Shown: in pieces, positions 49,447-60,051 of the stretch | How the letters are laid out: every line of letters begins with the position of its first letter | Position numbering within the stretch: position 1 is the first letter of the stretch | DNA from: Alphaproteobacteria bacterium | GTDB lineage: Bacteria; Pseudomonadota; Alphaproteobacteria; Rickettsiales; JABDBP01 | DNA length: 64,000 bases | Reading direction: 5' to 3' | Assembly (NCBI GenBank): GCA_013288565.1 | Contig: JABDBP010000001.1 | Location: 303 to 64,302, forward strand | Program-made: the position numbers and the translations under genes | Notes under the pieces: generated by a model | What the model saw: the letters and a program-made list of their open reading frames with translations, nothing else | What the model was told of the DNA's origin: nothing | Databases searched by the model: none

Positions 49447-51156
49447 ATGGAATTGCACAATAATTTAAAGGAGATATTGTTGCTCCTGATGGCGGCGGTG
49501 TTTATCGTTGCTATTTTCAAGCGGCTGAGACTCTCACCGGTGCTTGGCTACCTGGTTGCGGGGATGGCGATCGGCCCATTCGGCCTGGAACAGGTGAACG
49601 AAATCAGGACCACCGGCGGCGTGGCGGAATTTGGGGTGGTTTTCCTTTTATTCTATATCGGCCTGGAACTAACATTCGATAGGTTGCGCACCATGTACCA
49701 GTTGGTGTTCGGGTTTGGCGGCTGCCAGGTGATAATCACCGGCACCATATTCACTCTGGCCGGGATTTATATATTTAAGCTCTCCCCACAGGCGGCGATT
49801 ATCGTGGGCGGAGGATTGGCGCTTTCCTCGACTGCCATCGTATTGCAGGTGATGGCCGAGCGAGGTAACGCTACTTCGCAGCTTGGGCGCCTGACACTCT
49901 CCGTGCTCATCGCCCAGGATTTAGCCGTGGTGCCGTTATTGGTGCTGGTATCGATCTTAAGCAAAGGCAATACCAACTTAGCGGAGGCGCTGTTAATCGC
50001 CACCGTGAAAGCGCTGGCGGCGCTGGTGATGATTTTCCTATTCGGGCGGATATTGTTGCGTCCGCTATTTAGGCTTATCGGCATGCTGAAAAGCGAGGAA
50101 CTGTTTGCAGCAACCACGCTGATTATAGTGCTTGGCGCCGCCTGGGCGACTGAGCGCGCCGGATTATCGCTGGCACTCGGTGCCTTCGTCGCCGGGCTGA
50201 TGGTTGCGGAAACCGAATTCCGGCATCAGGTGACGGCGAATATAATGCCGTTCAAGGGGTTGTTGCTCGGCCTATTTTTCATGACGGTCGGCATGTCGAT
50301 CAATATGGAATTCCTTATCGCCAACCTTGCCGTCGTTATATTGCTCTCCGCTGCCATCATTGCCATCAAGTCCGGCATAATAATCGGCCTGTGCCAGGTG
50401 GCGAAAATGCCTAAAAGTAGGGGAGTACAGGCCGGATTATTGTTGGCGCAGGGCGGCGAATTTGCCTTCGTGCTGTTCGGCATCGCTTTGCATACCGGTC
50501 TATTGCCGCGGGATGTTTCGCAGATTCTTTTGGTAGTGGTGAGCCTTACCATGGCGCTGACGCCGCTGCTTGCCATGGCCGGGCGGAAAATCGCCGGGAA
50601 AATCGATAAAGGCAAGCAAGCCCATATGGAGCATATCTCGCAGGAAGCGGCGGACCTAAAAAACCACGTCATCATCGCCGGGTTCGGGCGCATGGGCCAA
50701 ACCATAGGCAGGCTGTTGGCGCTGGAAGACATCCAGTATATCGCGCTGGATACCGACCCGAAAAGGATATATAAGGCCAGGCTCCAGGGCTTCCCGGTTT
50801 TTTACGGCGATGCCTCGCGCCTGGAAGTGCTGAATTCACTCGGCATTGCCAAAGCCAGCGCCGTCATCGTTACCACCAATAACATCCGTTCATCCAAGGC
50901 GGCGGTGGAGACGGTGCATGATAATTTCCCGCAGCTGCCGCTATACGCCCGCGCCAAGGATTTGGATGATGTGAAAAACCTCGAAGAATCCGGTGCGACC
51001 CTGGTGGTGCCGGAAACACTCGAAACTTCGCTCCGGCTCGGCGCGGCGGCGCTCTACCATTTCGGCATAGCCGAGCATGAGGTGGAAAGAGTCATCCGCC
51101 TTTTCCGCACCCAGGATTACATGGCGGCGAAAGGGGCTGAGGAAGCCGTTGGTTAA
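49447..51156 (+). CDS. monovalent cation:proton antiporter-2 (KefB/KefC-like) with TrkA-N domain
   Basis: 569 aa; multi-TM; NHVIIAGFGRMGQTIGRLLALEDIQYIALDTD. Confidence 0.92.
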   Translation: MELHNNLKEILLLLMAAVFIVAIFKRLRLSPVLGYLVAGMAIGPFGLEQVNEIRTTGGVAEFGVVFLLFYIGLELTFDRLRTMYQLVFGFGGCQVIITGTIFTLAGIYIFKLSPQAAIIVGGGLALSSTAIVLQVMAERGNATSQLGRLTLSVLIAQDLAVVPLLVLVSILSKGNTNLAEALLIATVKALAALVMIFLFGRILLRPLFRLIGMLKSEELFAATTLIIVLGAAWATERAGLSLALGAFVAGLMVAETEFRHQVTANIMPFKGLLLGLFFMTVGMSINMEFLIANLAVVILLSAAIIAIKSGIIIGLCQVAKMPKSRGVQAGLLLAQGGEFAFVLFGIALHTGLLPRDVSQILLVVVSLTMALTPLLAMAGRKIAGKIDKGKQAHMEHISQEAADLKNHVIIAGFGRMGQTIGRLLALEDIQYIALDTDPKRIYKARLQGFPVFYGDASRLEVLNSLGIAKASAVIVTTNNIRSSKAAVETVHDNFPQLPLYARAKDLDDVKNLEESGATLVVPETLETSLRLGAAALYHFGIAEHEVERVIRLFRTQDYMAAKGAEEAVG

Positions 51157-52069
51157 GAAAAAAATTGAGTTTCTGCCAATATTCCTGGGGGTCGCGTTTT
51201 CTGGTTAATGGATTCAACCAATCATATGTACGGGTGAGTAGGAACCTTAGTGCTGCACCCAGGAGTAATATCGGGAAATTTTCCGATTCTTTGGGCGTAA
51301 TCTTCCGCACCGAATCGTACCCGGCAAACATCGCCTCTGCCCGCCCGGCTAAATAATTCCACTCCGCGTTGAAACACCAAGCATTGACGCATATCGCTAA
51401 ATCATACGCCAGAAAATCATTGCAGGCGAAATAGAAATCGATAACGCCGGTGAGCTTGTCGCGCGTAAAAAAAACATTGTCGGGAAATAAATCGGCATGG
51501 ATGATTCCGGCGGGAAGATTTGCCGGCCATTCATTATCAAGCTTATCCAGCGCCTGATTTATAATATCGGATTTAATTTCCGGAATTTCAGAAATTCGGC
51601 CCGCTATTTTCCCGAACAATTCCCGCCAACTTTCCTTGCCGATATTATTGTGCCGCTGCAGCGGGAAACCATCAGCCGCCAGGTGCATTTTCGCCAGCAT
51701 CTCCCCCACTTCCTGGCAATGCGTTGGCGTTATTTTACTAACCGATTTGCCGTTCAGAAAACTCACGATCGCCGCATTCTTGCCCTTTATTTCCTTGAGC
51801 ACATTGCCGTTTTTATCATGCACCGGCCGGGGACAGGGAATGCCGCGATCCGCCAGATGCTCGGTTAGCTTCAAGAAAAACGGCAGATCCTCCGGCTGCA
51901 CCCGTTTTTCATAAATCGTCAATATGTGTTTTGCTGCACTGGCCTGGATCAAATAATTGGTATTTTCCGATCCTTCCTCGATGCCGCGAAAATCCTTCAT
52001 CTCCCCTATATCATATTGATTTACGAGGCTTTTTATTTCTGCCGCTGCCAGCTTGGTATATACCGCCAA
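51092..52069 (-). CDS. thrB: homoserine kinase (ThrB, aminoglycoside phosphotransferase-like)
   Basis: 325 aa; FRGIEEGSENTNYLIQ, GIIHADLFPDNVFFTRDKLTGVIDFYFACNDFLAYDLAICVNAWCF. Confidence 0.94.
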   Translation of the reverse strand: MAVYTKLAAAEIKSLVNQYDIGEMKDFRGIEEGSENTNYLIQASAAKHILTIYEKRVQPEDLPFFLKLTEHLADRGIPCPRPVHDKNGNVLKEIKGKNAAIVSFLNGKSVSKITPTHCQEVGEMLAKMHLAADGFPLQRHNNIGKESWRELFGKIAGRISEIPEIKSDIINQALDKLDNEWPANLPAGIIHADLFPDNVFFTRDKLTGVIDFYFACNDFLAYDLAICVNAWCFNAEWNYLAGRAEAMFAGYDSVRKITPKESENFPILLLGAALRFLLTRTYDWLNPLTRKRDPQEYWQKLNFFLNQRLPQPLSPPCNPGCGKGG

Positions 52070-52127
52070 ATGATTCTAAGCCCTCTTGAAACTATCTTTA
52101 TTAGAACTTATTTGGTATATATCAGAT

Positions 52128-52709
52128 ATGGCCGAATTCAACAGGACAAAAAAGGATGGGTACCTGGAAGGGCAGTTGCTAATCGCAACGCCGGGCCTTC
52201 GGTTTTCTTGCTTCAACAAAGCGGTGATTTACCTGTGCAGCCATAGCGAGCACGGGGCGATGGGCATCATCATCAACCAAGCACTCGAAGATTTGAACGG
52301 CTCGCTGTTATGGCGGCATTTCAACATTGATACGCACGGCCAGCAAATATATCTGCCGGTGCATTTCGGCGGGCCGGTGGATTCGGCGCGCGGATTCATC
52401 CTGCACAGTGCTGATTACCAGAAACTCGGAACCATAAACATCAACCAGGGTGTTTCATTATCGTCGAGCGTTGAGATATTGAAAGATATAGCGGAAGGCC
52501 AGGGGCCGAAGCAGCGGCTGTTCGCGCTCGGCTATGCCGGATGGGGGCCTCAGCAATTGGAACAGGAGTTGCAGCAGAATAGCTGGCTCACCGTTCCCGC
52601 CAGCGAGGAATTGATATTCGGCATGGAAAACGGCCGGAAATGGCAAGGCGCCGCTAAATCCGCCGGAGTGGATATGTACCGCCTCTCCCCCGATGTCGGG
52701 CATGCTTAG
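52128..52709 (+). CDS. YqgE/AlgH family protein
   Basis: GQLLIATPGLRFSCFNKAVIYLCSHSEHGAMGIIINQ; VHFGGPVDSARGFILHS. Confidence 0.94.
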   Translation: MAEFNRTKKDGYLEGQLLIATPGLRFSCFNKAVIYLCSHSEHGAMGIIINQALEDLNGSLLWRHFNIDTHGQQIYLPVHFGGPVDSARGFILHSADYQKLGTININQGVSLSSSVEILKDIAEGQGPKQRLFALGYAGWGPQQLEQELQQNSWLTVPASEELIFGMENGRKWQGAAKSAGVDMYRLSPDVGHA

Positions 52710-52714
52710 TTGAT

Positions 52715-52798
52715 CGTCATTGCGAGGAGGCCAACGGCCGACGTGGCAATCCAGAGTGTTGCAAAGTACTGGATTGCTTCGCTCTGCTCGCAATGACG
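52715..52798. repeat. composite palindromic repeat (CGTCATTGCGAG...CTCGCAATGACG)
   Basis: Inverted ends CGTCATTGCGAG / CTCGCAATGACG and inner GGCAATCCAG / CTGGATTGC. Confidence 0.75.
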
Positions 52799-52844
52799 AA
52801 ATATACTATTTATCTTGAATTAGCGGCGGTTTAAAAAAGAAAAA

Positions 52845-52863
52845 GGGTGGCATCATGCCACCC
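52845..52863 (-). terminator. intrinsic terminator of the csrA-like locus
   Basis: GGGTGGCATCATGCCACCC hairpin followed on the minus strand by TTTTTCTTTTTT. Confidence 0.85.
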
Positions 52864-52875
52864 TTTCCCCTCTTA

Positions 52876-52908
52876 GCAACCTATAGAGCAATCATTGCTC
52901 CAGGTTGC
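52876..52908. other. nested hairpin next to the csrA-like stop codon
   Basis: GCAACC-TATAG-AGCAATcATTGCT-CCA-GGTTGC. Confidence 0.6.
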
Positions 52909-52913
52909 CTATT

Positions 52914-53308
52914 TTACTTACCGCTATCGCGTCGGCGTTGGTCTTCTTCCCACCACCGAAGGTAATCTTCGTCTTCGGCGTCCAGAGGCTTTACCTGGGC
53001 CTCGGCTGCGTAGCGACGAATAGCATCCGCCGCTTCCGGGGACATATCATCCCGAACGATGGGGACGTCCCGCGGAGCCTCGATCCCGAGCCGCACCTTA
53101 CCGGCCTTGGGGATCTCGACAATAGTCAGGGTGATCTCTGCTGGTTGCCGATTACTATCGGCTTCCTAGGCACAAACCACCGGTCTACCACCCCCTGTTG
53201 GGGGTCGAGGATTTCGAGTCGAACCCTCCTGTTCTGCACCTCGAGGACGGTGAGCGTGATGTCGCCGACCTCAATGCTCTCGTTCTTCTTCCTGGACAGA
53301 ACCAGCAT
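52914..53308 (-). pseudogene. csrA: csrA-like locus: tandem CsrA domains separated by a frameshift
   Basis: Frame 1 from 53308: MLVLSRKKNESIEVGDITLTVLEVQNRRVRLEILDPQQGVVDRWFVPRKPIVIGNQQRSP*; frame 2: EITLTIVEIPKAGKVRLGIEAPRDVPIVRDDMSPEAADAIRRYAAEAQ... to the stop at 52914; RBS GGAGGG upstream of the ATG. Confidence 0.7.
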
Positions 53309-53457
53309 AGGTCTTCCCTCCTTGCTCCCAAGTCCTTGGGGGGAGCGCCCTGGAGGAAACGCCTCAGCCATACCACACAACATGTGCGGAAAAAAGCGGA
53401 GGACAAGGAAAATATTTCCTCCATAAGGTAAGAACCTAAGCAGCCTGTAATATACCA

Positions 53458-53488
53458 CATTTCCCGCCTATGCCCAAGGCGGGAAATG
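53458..53488. repeat. palindrome CATTTCCCGCC...GGCGGGAAATG
   Basis: Perfect 11-bp stem upstream of the csrA-like locus. Confidence 0.7.
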
Positions 53489-53576
53489 GATTTTAATAAA
53501 AATTTAATATTTCGCTGTAAGTGGCTGTGGGCGTAGCAGAATGACAAAGGGAAGGGCGGGAATGACCACTCTTAAA

Positions 53577-54650
53577 TCAAACATTAAACCTGAAATGGAA
53601 TATATCCCCGTCCTTCACGATATAATCCTTGCCTTCCAGCCTTAATTTTCCCGCTTCTTTCGCGCCCTGCTCGCCGTTAAATTTGATGTAATCATCGCAG
53701 GAGATGGTTTCGGCGCGGATGAAACCTTTTTGGAAATCGGTGTGGATAACGCCCGCGGCTTCCGGTGCTGTGGCGCCGCTGCGCAGCGTCCAGGCATGCG
53801 CCTCTTTCGGGCCGATGGTAAAAAATGTGATGAGCCCGAGCAATTTATATCCGGCGCGGATGACCCGGTTTAAGCCGGTTTCGCTGAGCCCCAACGATTC
53901 CAAAAATTCCTTTTTTTCCTCATCATTACCGAGTGATGCCACTTCCGCTTCGATTGCAGCGGAAATTATCACTGATTCGCTGTACGTAGCTTTTACTTTT
54001 TCTGATAGTGTATTTCCATTTGCTGCGGTCGATTCCTCAACGTTACAGATATGCAGCACCGGCTTTGCGGTAATCAGTTGCAAATCTTTGAGTGCCGCCT
54101 TGTTTGGATATTCCCGTGCTGGCTTTCCCGCTGCCAAAATAGCGAAAACATCCTTCATTGCAGCGATTTGTGCTTTTGCCTCCGGATCGCTTTTTGATTT
54201 TTTTTCCAATGCTGGTAGGCGTTTTTCTAGACTTTCCAAATCAGCCAATATCAATTCGGTGGTGATTATTTCATCATCGCGCAACGGATCGATGGAATTT
54301 TCAACGTGCGTAATATCCTTGTCCTCGAAGCAGCGCAGCAGGTGCAAAATCGCATCCACCTCGCGGATGTGCGAGAGGAATTGGTTGCCGAGGCCTTCGC
54401 CCTTGCTGGCGCCGCGCACTAAGCCCGCTATATCGACGAATTCGAGTTGGGTAGGAATTATTTTGGCGCTGCTCGCAATTTTGGCCAGCTTGTCCAACCG
54501 CTCATCCGGCACCGAAACGCGGCCGATATTCGGCTCAATGGTGCAGAACGGGTAATTGGCCGCCTCAGCCATCATCGTTGAGGTCAGCGCATTAAATAAC
54601 GTGGATTTCCCAACGTTTGGCAGTCCGACAATCCCGCATTTAAAGCCCAT
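53577..54650 (-). CDS. ychF: redox-regulated ATPase/GTP-binding protein YchF
   Basis: 357 aa; MGFKCGIVGLPNVGKSTLFNALT, FVDIAGLVRGASKGEGLGNQFLSHIREVDAI. Confidence 0.98.
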   Translation of the reverse strand: MGFKCGIVGLPNVGKSTLFNALTSTMMAEAANYPFCTIEPNIGRVSVPDERLDKLAKIASSAKIIPTQLEFVDIAGLVRGASKGEGLGNQFLSHIREVDAILHLLRCFEDKDITHVENSIDPLRDDEIITTELILADLESLEKRLPALEKKSKSDPEAKAQIAAMKDVFAILAAGKPAREYPNKAALKDLQLITAKPVLHICNVEESTAANGNTLSEKVKATYSESVIISAAIEAEVASLGNDEEKKEFLESLGLSETGLNRVIRAGYKLLGLITFFTIGPKEAHAWTLRSGATAPEAAGVIHTDFQKGFIRAETISCDDYIKFNGEQGAKEAGKLRLEGKDYIVKDGDIFHFRFNV

Positions 54651-55242
54651 TGATTTGTTCCGCGATTTTGCTCATGAATTTATCCGGGTGATCGTTCAGT
54701 AAAAACGGCAGATGATCGGCGATGTTTATTATGACTTTATCGGCAACTGCTTTTTCCGTTTTTTTGAATTTGGTAAGAACGTAGTCGGTAACCACATCCT
54801 TGTTTCCCGGGCTCGCCTCGCTAGCGCTACGGCGCAGCGGGTGCCCAATGCCGACTCTTATGCGGGTATATTCATTGCCGATATGTTCATCCAAACTGGC
54901 AAGTCCGTTATGTCCGCCGTTGCCGCCGCCGGTTTTTACTTTTATGCGCCCGAGTTCCAAATCAAGATCGTCATGGAAAACAAAAATATCCGGCAATGGA
55001 ATTTTATAAAAACTCGCCGCTTCGTTCACAGAAACGCCGGAATTGTTCATGTAAGTGGCGGGCATTAAGGTCAGGATTTTATGTCCGTCTATCTCGCCGG
55101 TTGCGTAATGCCCGGAAAATTTCCGCTTGTAAGCGGTGAATTTATAATATTCGGTTATGAAACGGATGGTAGCAAACCCAATATTATGCCGGGTTCCATC
55201 ATATTCGGAACCGGGATTGCCAAGACCGACCAGGAGGAGCAT
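54640..55242 (-). CDS. pth: peptidyl-tRNA hydrolase
   Basis: 200 aa; LLLVGLGNPGSEYDGTRHNIGF, VFHDDLDLELGRIKVKTGGGNGGHNGLASL. Confidence 0.97.
   Translation of the reverse strand: MLLLVGLGNPGSEYDGTRHNIGFATIRFITEYYKFTAYKRKFSGHYATGEIDGHKILTLMPATYMNNSGVSVNEAASFYKIPLPDIFVFHDDLDLELGRIKVKTGGGNGGHNGLASLDEHIGNEYTRIRVGIGHPLRRSASEASPGNKDVVTDYVLTKFKKTEKAVADKVIINIADHLPFLLNDHPDKFMSKIAEQINGL
54811..54842. repeat. in-frame palindromic repeat fragment inside pth
   Basis: GCTCGCCTCGCTAGCGCTACGGCGCAGCGGGT, near-identical to CTCGCCGCGCTAGCGCTGGCGCAGCGGGT at 4681-4709; encodes LRRSASEASP. Confidence 0.6.
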
Positions 55243-55254
55243 TTTTTAATCGGC

Positions 55255-55319
55255 GTCATTCCGGAACATCGCAAAGCGATTTATCCGGAATCTTAGATTC
55301 CTGCTTGCGCAGGAATGAC
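55255..55319. repeat. composite palindromic REPIN-like repeat
   Basis: GTCATTCCGG...CCGGAATCTTAGATTCCTGCTTGCGCAGGAATGAC. Confidence 0.7.
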
Positions 55320-55346
55320 GGCTGAGTAAATAATATTGCAAGAATG

Positions 55347-56171
55347 CTACTTCTTCGGTTCCTTGCCCTTTTCGGCGGCAGGAGCGGCAGGAGCTTTGCC
55401 AGCAGCAGCGGCCGGAGCTTTGCCAGCGGCGGCGGGAGCGGCGGCTTTGCCACCAGCTGGAGCGGCTGCGCCAGCTGCGGGAGCTGTGCCCGGAGCTGCG
55501 GCAGGACCGGCTTTCGCTGCGGCATCGGCGGCTTTGAGTGCGGCCTGAGCTTCCGTAGCTGCGGCTTCCGCCTCTTTCGCCCGGCGTTCTTCCTCTTCTT
55601 CCGAGAGCCTGCCAACGACGGTGGCCAACGTGAAATTACGGCCGCGGATAGCGGTTTGCACACCTTCAGGCAATTTGGCATCGTTAATGTGGATACTATC
55701 ACCGATTTCTAGGCCAGCTACATCGACTGATATTGATTCCGGTATCTTGTCGAAATCGCAGATCAGTTCCACTTCGCGGCGCACGGCGTTGAATATCCCG
55801 CCGCGTTTCACACCGGCTGATTTTTCGATGTTGTTATAGATGATTTTCACCATCACATGCAGTTTTTCATCCTTGGAAACACGCATGAAATCTGCATGCT
55901 CCAGCGTATCGTTCACTGGATGCAGCTGAACGTTTTTCGGCAGTACCAGGTTGCTTTTTTCGCCAACTTTTAAATCGATTATGCGGGACATGAACCCGGA
56001 GCGGGAAAATTCTTTGTAAAATGCCTTGGAATCCAGCGAAATCATGGATTCTTTGTCTTTGCCGCCGTAAATAATCGCCGGGACTTTTCCGCTGCGGCGC
56101 AGTGCGCGTGACGCACCTTTTCCGGCTTTTGCGCGGGCTTCCGCTTGTAATACTATTGCTTGAACGGCCAT
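55347..56171 (-). CDS. rplY: 50S ribosomal protein L25 (Ctc/TL5 type) with long Ala/Pro/Lys-rich tail
   Basis: GKGASRALRRSGKVPAIIYGGKD; tail AAAKAGPAAAPGTAPAAGAAAPAGGKAAAPAAAGKAPAAAAGKAPAAPAAEKGKEPKK. Confidence 0.95.
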   Translation of the reverse strand: MAVQAIVLQAEARAKAGKGASRALRRSGKVPAIIYGGKDKESMISLDSKAFYKEFSRSGFMSRIIDLKVGEKSNLVLPKNVQLHPVNDTLEHADFMRVSKDEKLHVMVKIIYNNIEKSAGVKRGGIFNAVRREVELICDFDKIPESISVDVAGLEIGDSIHINDAKLPEGVQTAIRGRNFTLATVVGRLSEEEEERRAKEAEAAATEAQAALKAADAAAKAGPAAAPGTAPAAGAAAPAGGKAAAPAAAGKAPAAAAGKAPAAPAAEKGKEPKK

Positions 56172-56268
56172 ATGAATCTCCTTTTTATTATCGTTTAAAA
56201 AACTACACTAAAAAACGAGTGAGGCGGCGCTTATAACTGAAATCCCTAAGGATTGCAAAGGTTTTTTG

Positions 56269-57240
56269 CTACAAAAGAATCCGTCGTTTTATCTCTGCCG
56301 CCACGGCAAGGCTGTCATTTAACTTTCCCGGTGGCGTAAATAGGCCGGAATTTATTTCCTCCAGGGACTTAGCCAACCGGCGTTCGTATAATGCCCGGTG
56401 GAATTTGCGGTATTTGCCGGTGGTGAAATCGCCGGAAGAATAGATGTATAGAGGCTTTCCCGTGGCCGCTGCTTCCGAACACATCGAAACCGAATCGCCG
56501 GTGGCAATTATCGCATCAGATAGGCCAAGGAATCCATAATAGGGATTTTCGCCAGCAGTAGGCGCGCCTTCACGCCAATCATGCAGGAAATATTTGCAGT
56601 CGAGGTTTGCAGTTAATGTGGAAACCATTTCCGCGCTGGTTCTGCGGCTGGTGGTAATGAGCAGCGAACCGCCGGAGGATTTCGCCGCTGTTGAGGCCAA
56701 TTCCGCCAGCTTTTTCGCGTGTTTCGCATCAAACCCTTTGCGGTGCGAGCTGCCGCCGATTAAAACCGCGAACCTGGGTGCGGGAAATTCGGCAAGGTGC
56801 GCGCGCCATTTGTCCGCCTCTTGTTTCAGCAATTCATCCGTCACCCGGTGCGGCGCGCCGATAGTGTGAAAAACATTGGCTGCGTCTTTGGCCCTATCAT
56901 GCAGTGGTGCGGCGATAAGATCGAAATCCCATGCGGGAAAGGTTGGCCATTGAATTTGCGCGAGAAAAGTTTGTGGATTTTTCGTTTTTATATAAGTAGC
57001 AACGGCGGCGAGCCGGCGGGCGGTCGCTATCACGATATCCGGCCATGGAGGCTGCAATTCGGCAGGATTTGCGATGCCAAATGAAGTGCGGTTTATGAGA
57101 AAATTTGGTAGCTTAATGAGCGGCGTGAATTCTATTTTTTTCGTTTCGAACGACCAACCCAAAGCCTCCGCAACGCCCAGCGACTGGCTGGCATTCCCCG
57201 CCCGTTCATCAAGCAAAACCCATATTTTCTTTTCGCGCAT
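56269..57240 (-). CDS. ELM1/GtrOC1-family putative glycosyltransferase (mitochondrial fission ELM1-like)
   Basis: MREKKIWVLLDERAGNASQSLGVAEALG; AVLIGGSSHRKGF; ITTSRRTSAEM; TGDSVSMCSEAAATGKPLYIY. Confidence 0.9.
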   Translation of the reverse strand: MREKKIWVLLDERAGNASQSLGVAEALGWSFETKKIEFTPLIKLPNFLINRTSFGIANPAELQPPWPDIVIATARRLAAVATYIKTKNPQTFLAQIQWPTFPAWDFDLIAAPLHDRAKDAANVFHTIGAPHRVTDELLKQEADKWRAHLAEFPAPRFAVLIGGSSHRKGFDAKHAKKLAELASTAAKSSGGSLLITTSRRTSAEMVSTLTANLDCKYFLHDWREGAPTAGENPYYGFLGLSDAIIATGDSVSMCSEAAATGKPLYIYSSGDFTTGKYRKFHRALYERRLAKSLEEINSGLFTPPGKLNDSLAVAAEIKRRILL

Positions 57241-57290
57241 AGGGGCGAAGATATAGCAAAACAGCCATATAATCTTCAACGTTTATAAAT

Positions 57291-57306
57291 TTAACAAAAG
57301 TTTAAC
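57291..57306 (+). promoter_or_regulatory. CtrA-type site TTAA-N7-TTAAC
   Basis: TTAACAAAAGTTTAAC, directly upstream of the Pho-box-like site. Confidence 0.5.
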
Positions 57307-57310
57307 ATTC

Positions 57311-57328
57311 CTGTAATAATTCTTTAAC
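57311..57328 (+). promoter_or_regulatory. Pho-box-like site CTGTAATAATTCTTTAAC with TAGTGT 10 nt downstream (57339-57344)
   Basis: Same layout as the sites at 4515 and 9456. Confidence 0.4.
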
Positions 57329-57378
57329 ATTACTATGTTAGTGTCTCTCCTAGTGTAACTTCACCGTAGGGAGAATGT

Positions 57379-57678
57379 ATGAGCAAAACTTTCCAAAAGT
57401 TATCTACAGCAGAAAAAACCTCAAGCATTAGTGAATTTCTTCGGGATATGGAAAATCCCAATTTTGCCCTTGAAATAGCTATGCAAGCTGAAATGCTCAA
57501 TAATGCTAGGGCTATTGAACGAGGCGATCCAGATGCTGACTATCTTCCAAGGATAGTTCATCCTGGACCTATTATTGCTCGATTAAAAGAAAATGCGAAA
57601 GCGGATTTAGGCCGTTACCAGATGCTGCTTATTGGTGAAGGTTATGGCAAAGCTGCTGAAGCCGCATTTCAAAGATAA
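57379..57678 (+). CDS. hypothetical small protein
   Basis: 99 aa ORF after GTAGGGAGAATGT RBS context. Confidence 0.7.
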   Translation: MSKTFQKLSTAEKTSSISEFLRDMENPNFALEIAMQAEMLNNARAIERGDPDADYLPRIVHPGPIIARLKENAKADLGRYQMLLIGEGYGKAAEAAFQR

Positions 57679-57722
57679 GCTATTTTGTATTTAGGGGAGC
57701 AGTGGCGGAGGGTTTTCCTATC

Positions 57723-59773
<2,051 letters not shown>

Positions 59774-60051
59774 TTATAGCTAACTAACCTAATATTTACA
59801 CATTTGTTGCGTAGCAGAAATTGCCAGCCCGCTAGGAAAGGCGTGCAGGGAATAGTTTACCCTATTCCCAAGCGTCTTGACAACGCGGATTGCAATTTCT
59901 GCAGCAATCCTTTGGACGGTGTAGGAAATTGGCAATTGAGCTGCGCTAAAATTATTCCGAATAGGAACCGCTATGCGAAATAATTTATAGTTTGCTCCTT
60001 GCCAATTTCCTCCTACCGCAAATGCGTGAATATTAGGTTAGTTAGCTATAA
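59774..60051. mobile_element. CREE/MITE-like non-coding element with terminal inverted repeats and nested internal stems
   Basis: TIR TTATAGCTAACTAACCTAATATTTACACATTTG (59774-59806) / CAAATGCGTGAATATTAGGTTAGTTAGCTATAA (60019-60051), 31/33 paired; internal stems GCAGAAATTGC/GCAATTTCTGC and GGAAATTGGCAA/TTGCCAATTTCC. Confidence 0.85.

Noticed and set aside
51092-51156. 65-nt convergent overlap between the antiporter gene and thrB as a regulatory antisense pair
   Set aside because: Simple 3' overlap of two convergent genes; nothing beyond geometry supports regulation.
52914-53308. Programmed -1 ribosomal frameshift in the csrA-like locus as the default explanation
   Set aside because: No X-XXY-YYZ slippery heptamer visible at the junction, so an indel (decay or assembly error) is the simpler reading until reads are checked.
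55360-55560. Ala/Gly-rich ORFs (e.g. 55336-55548 +) over the rplY tail
   Set aside because: Low-complexity antisense translation of the L25 Ala/Pro-rich tail, not an independent gene.
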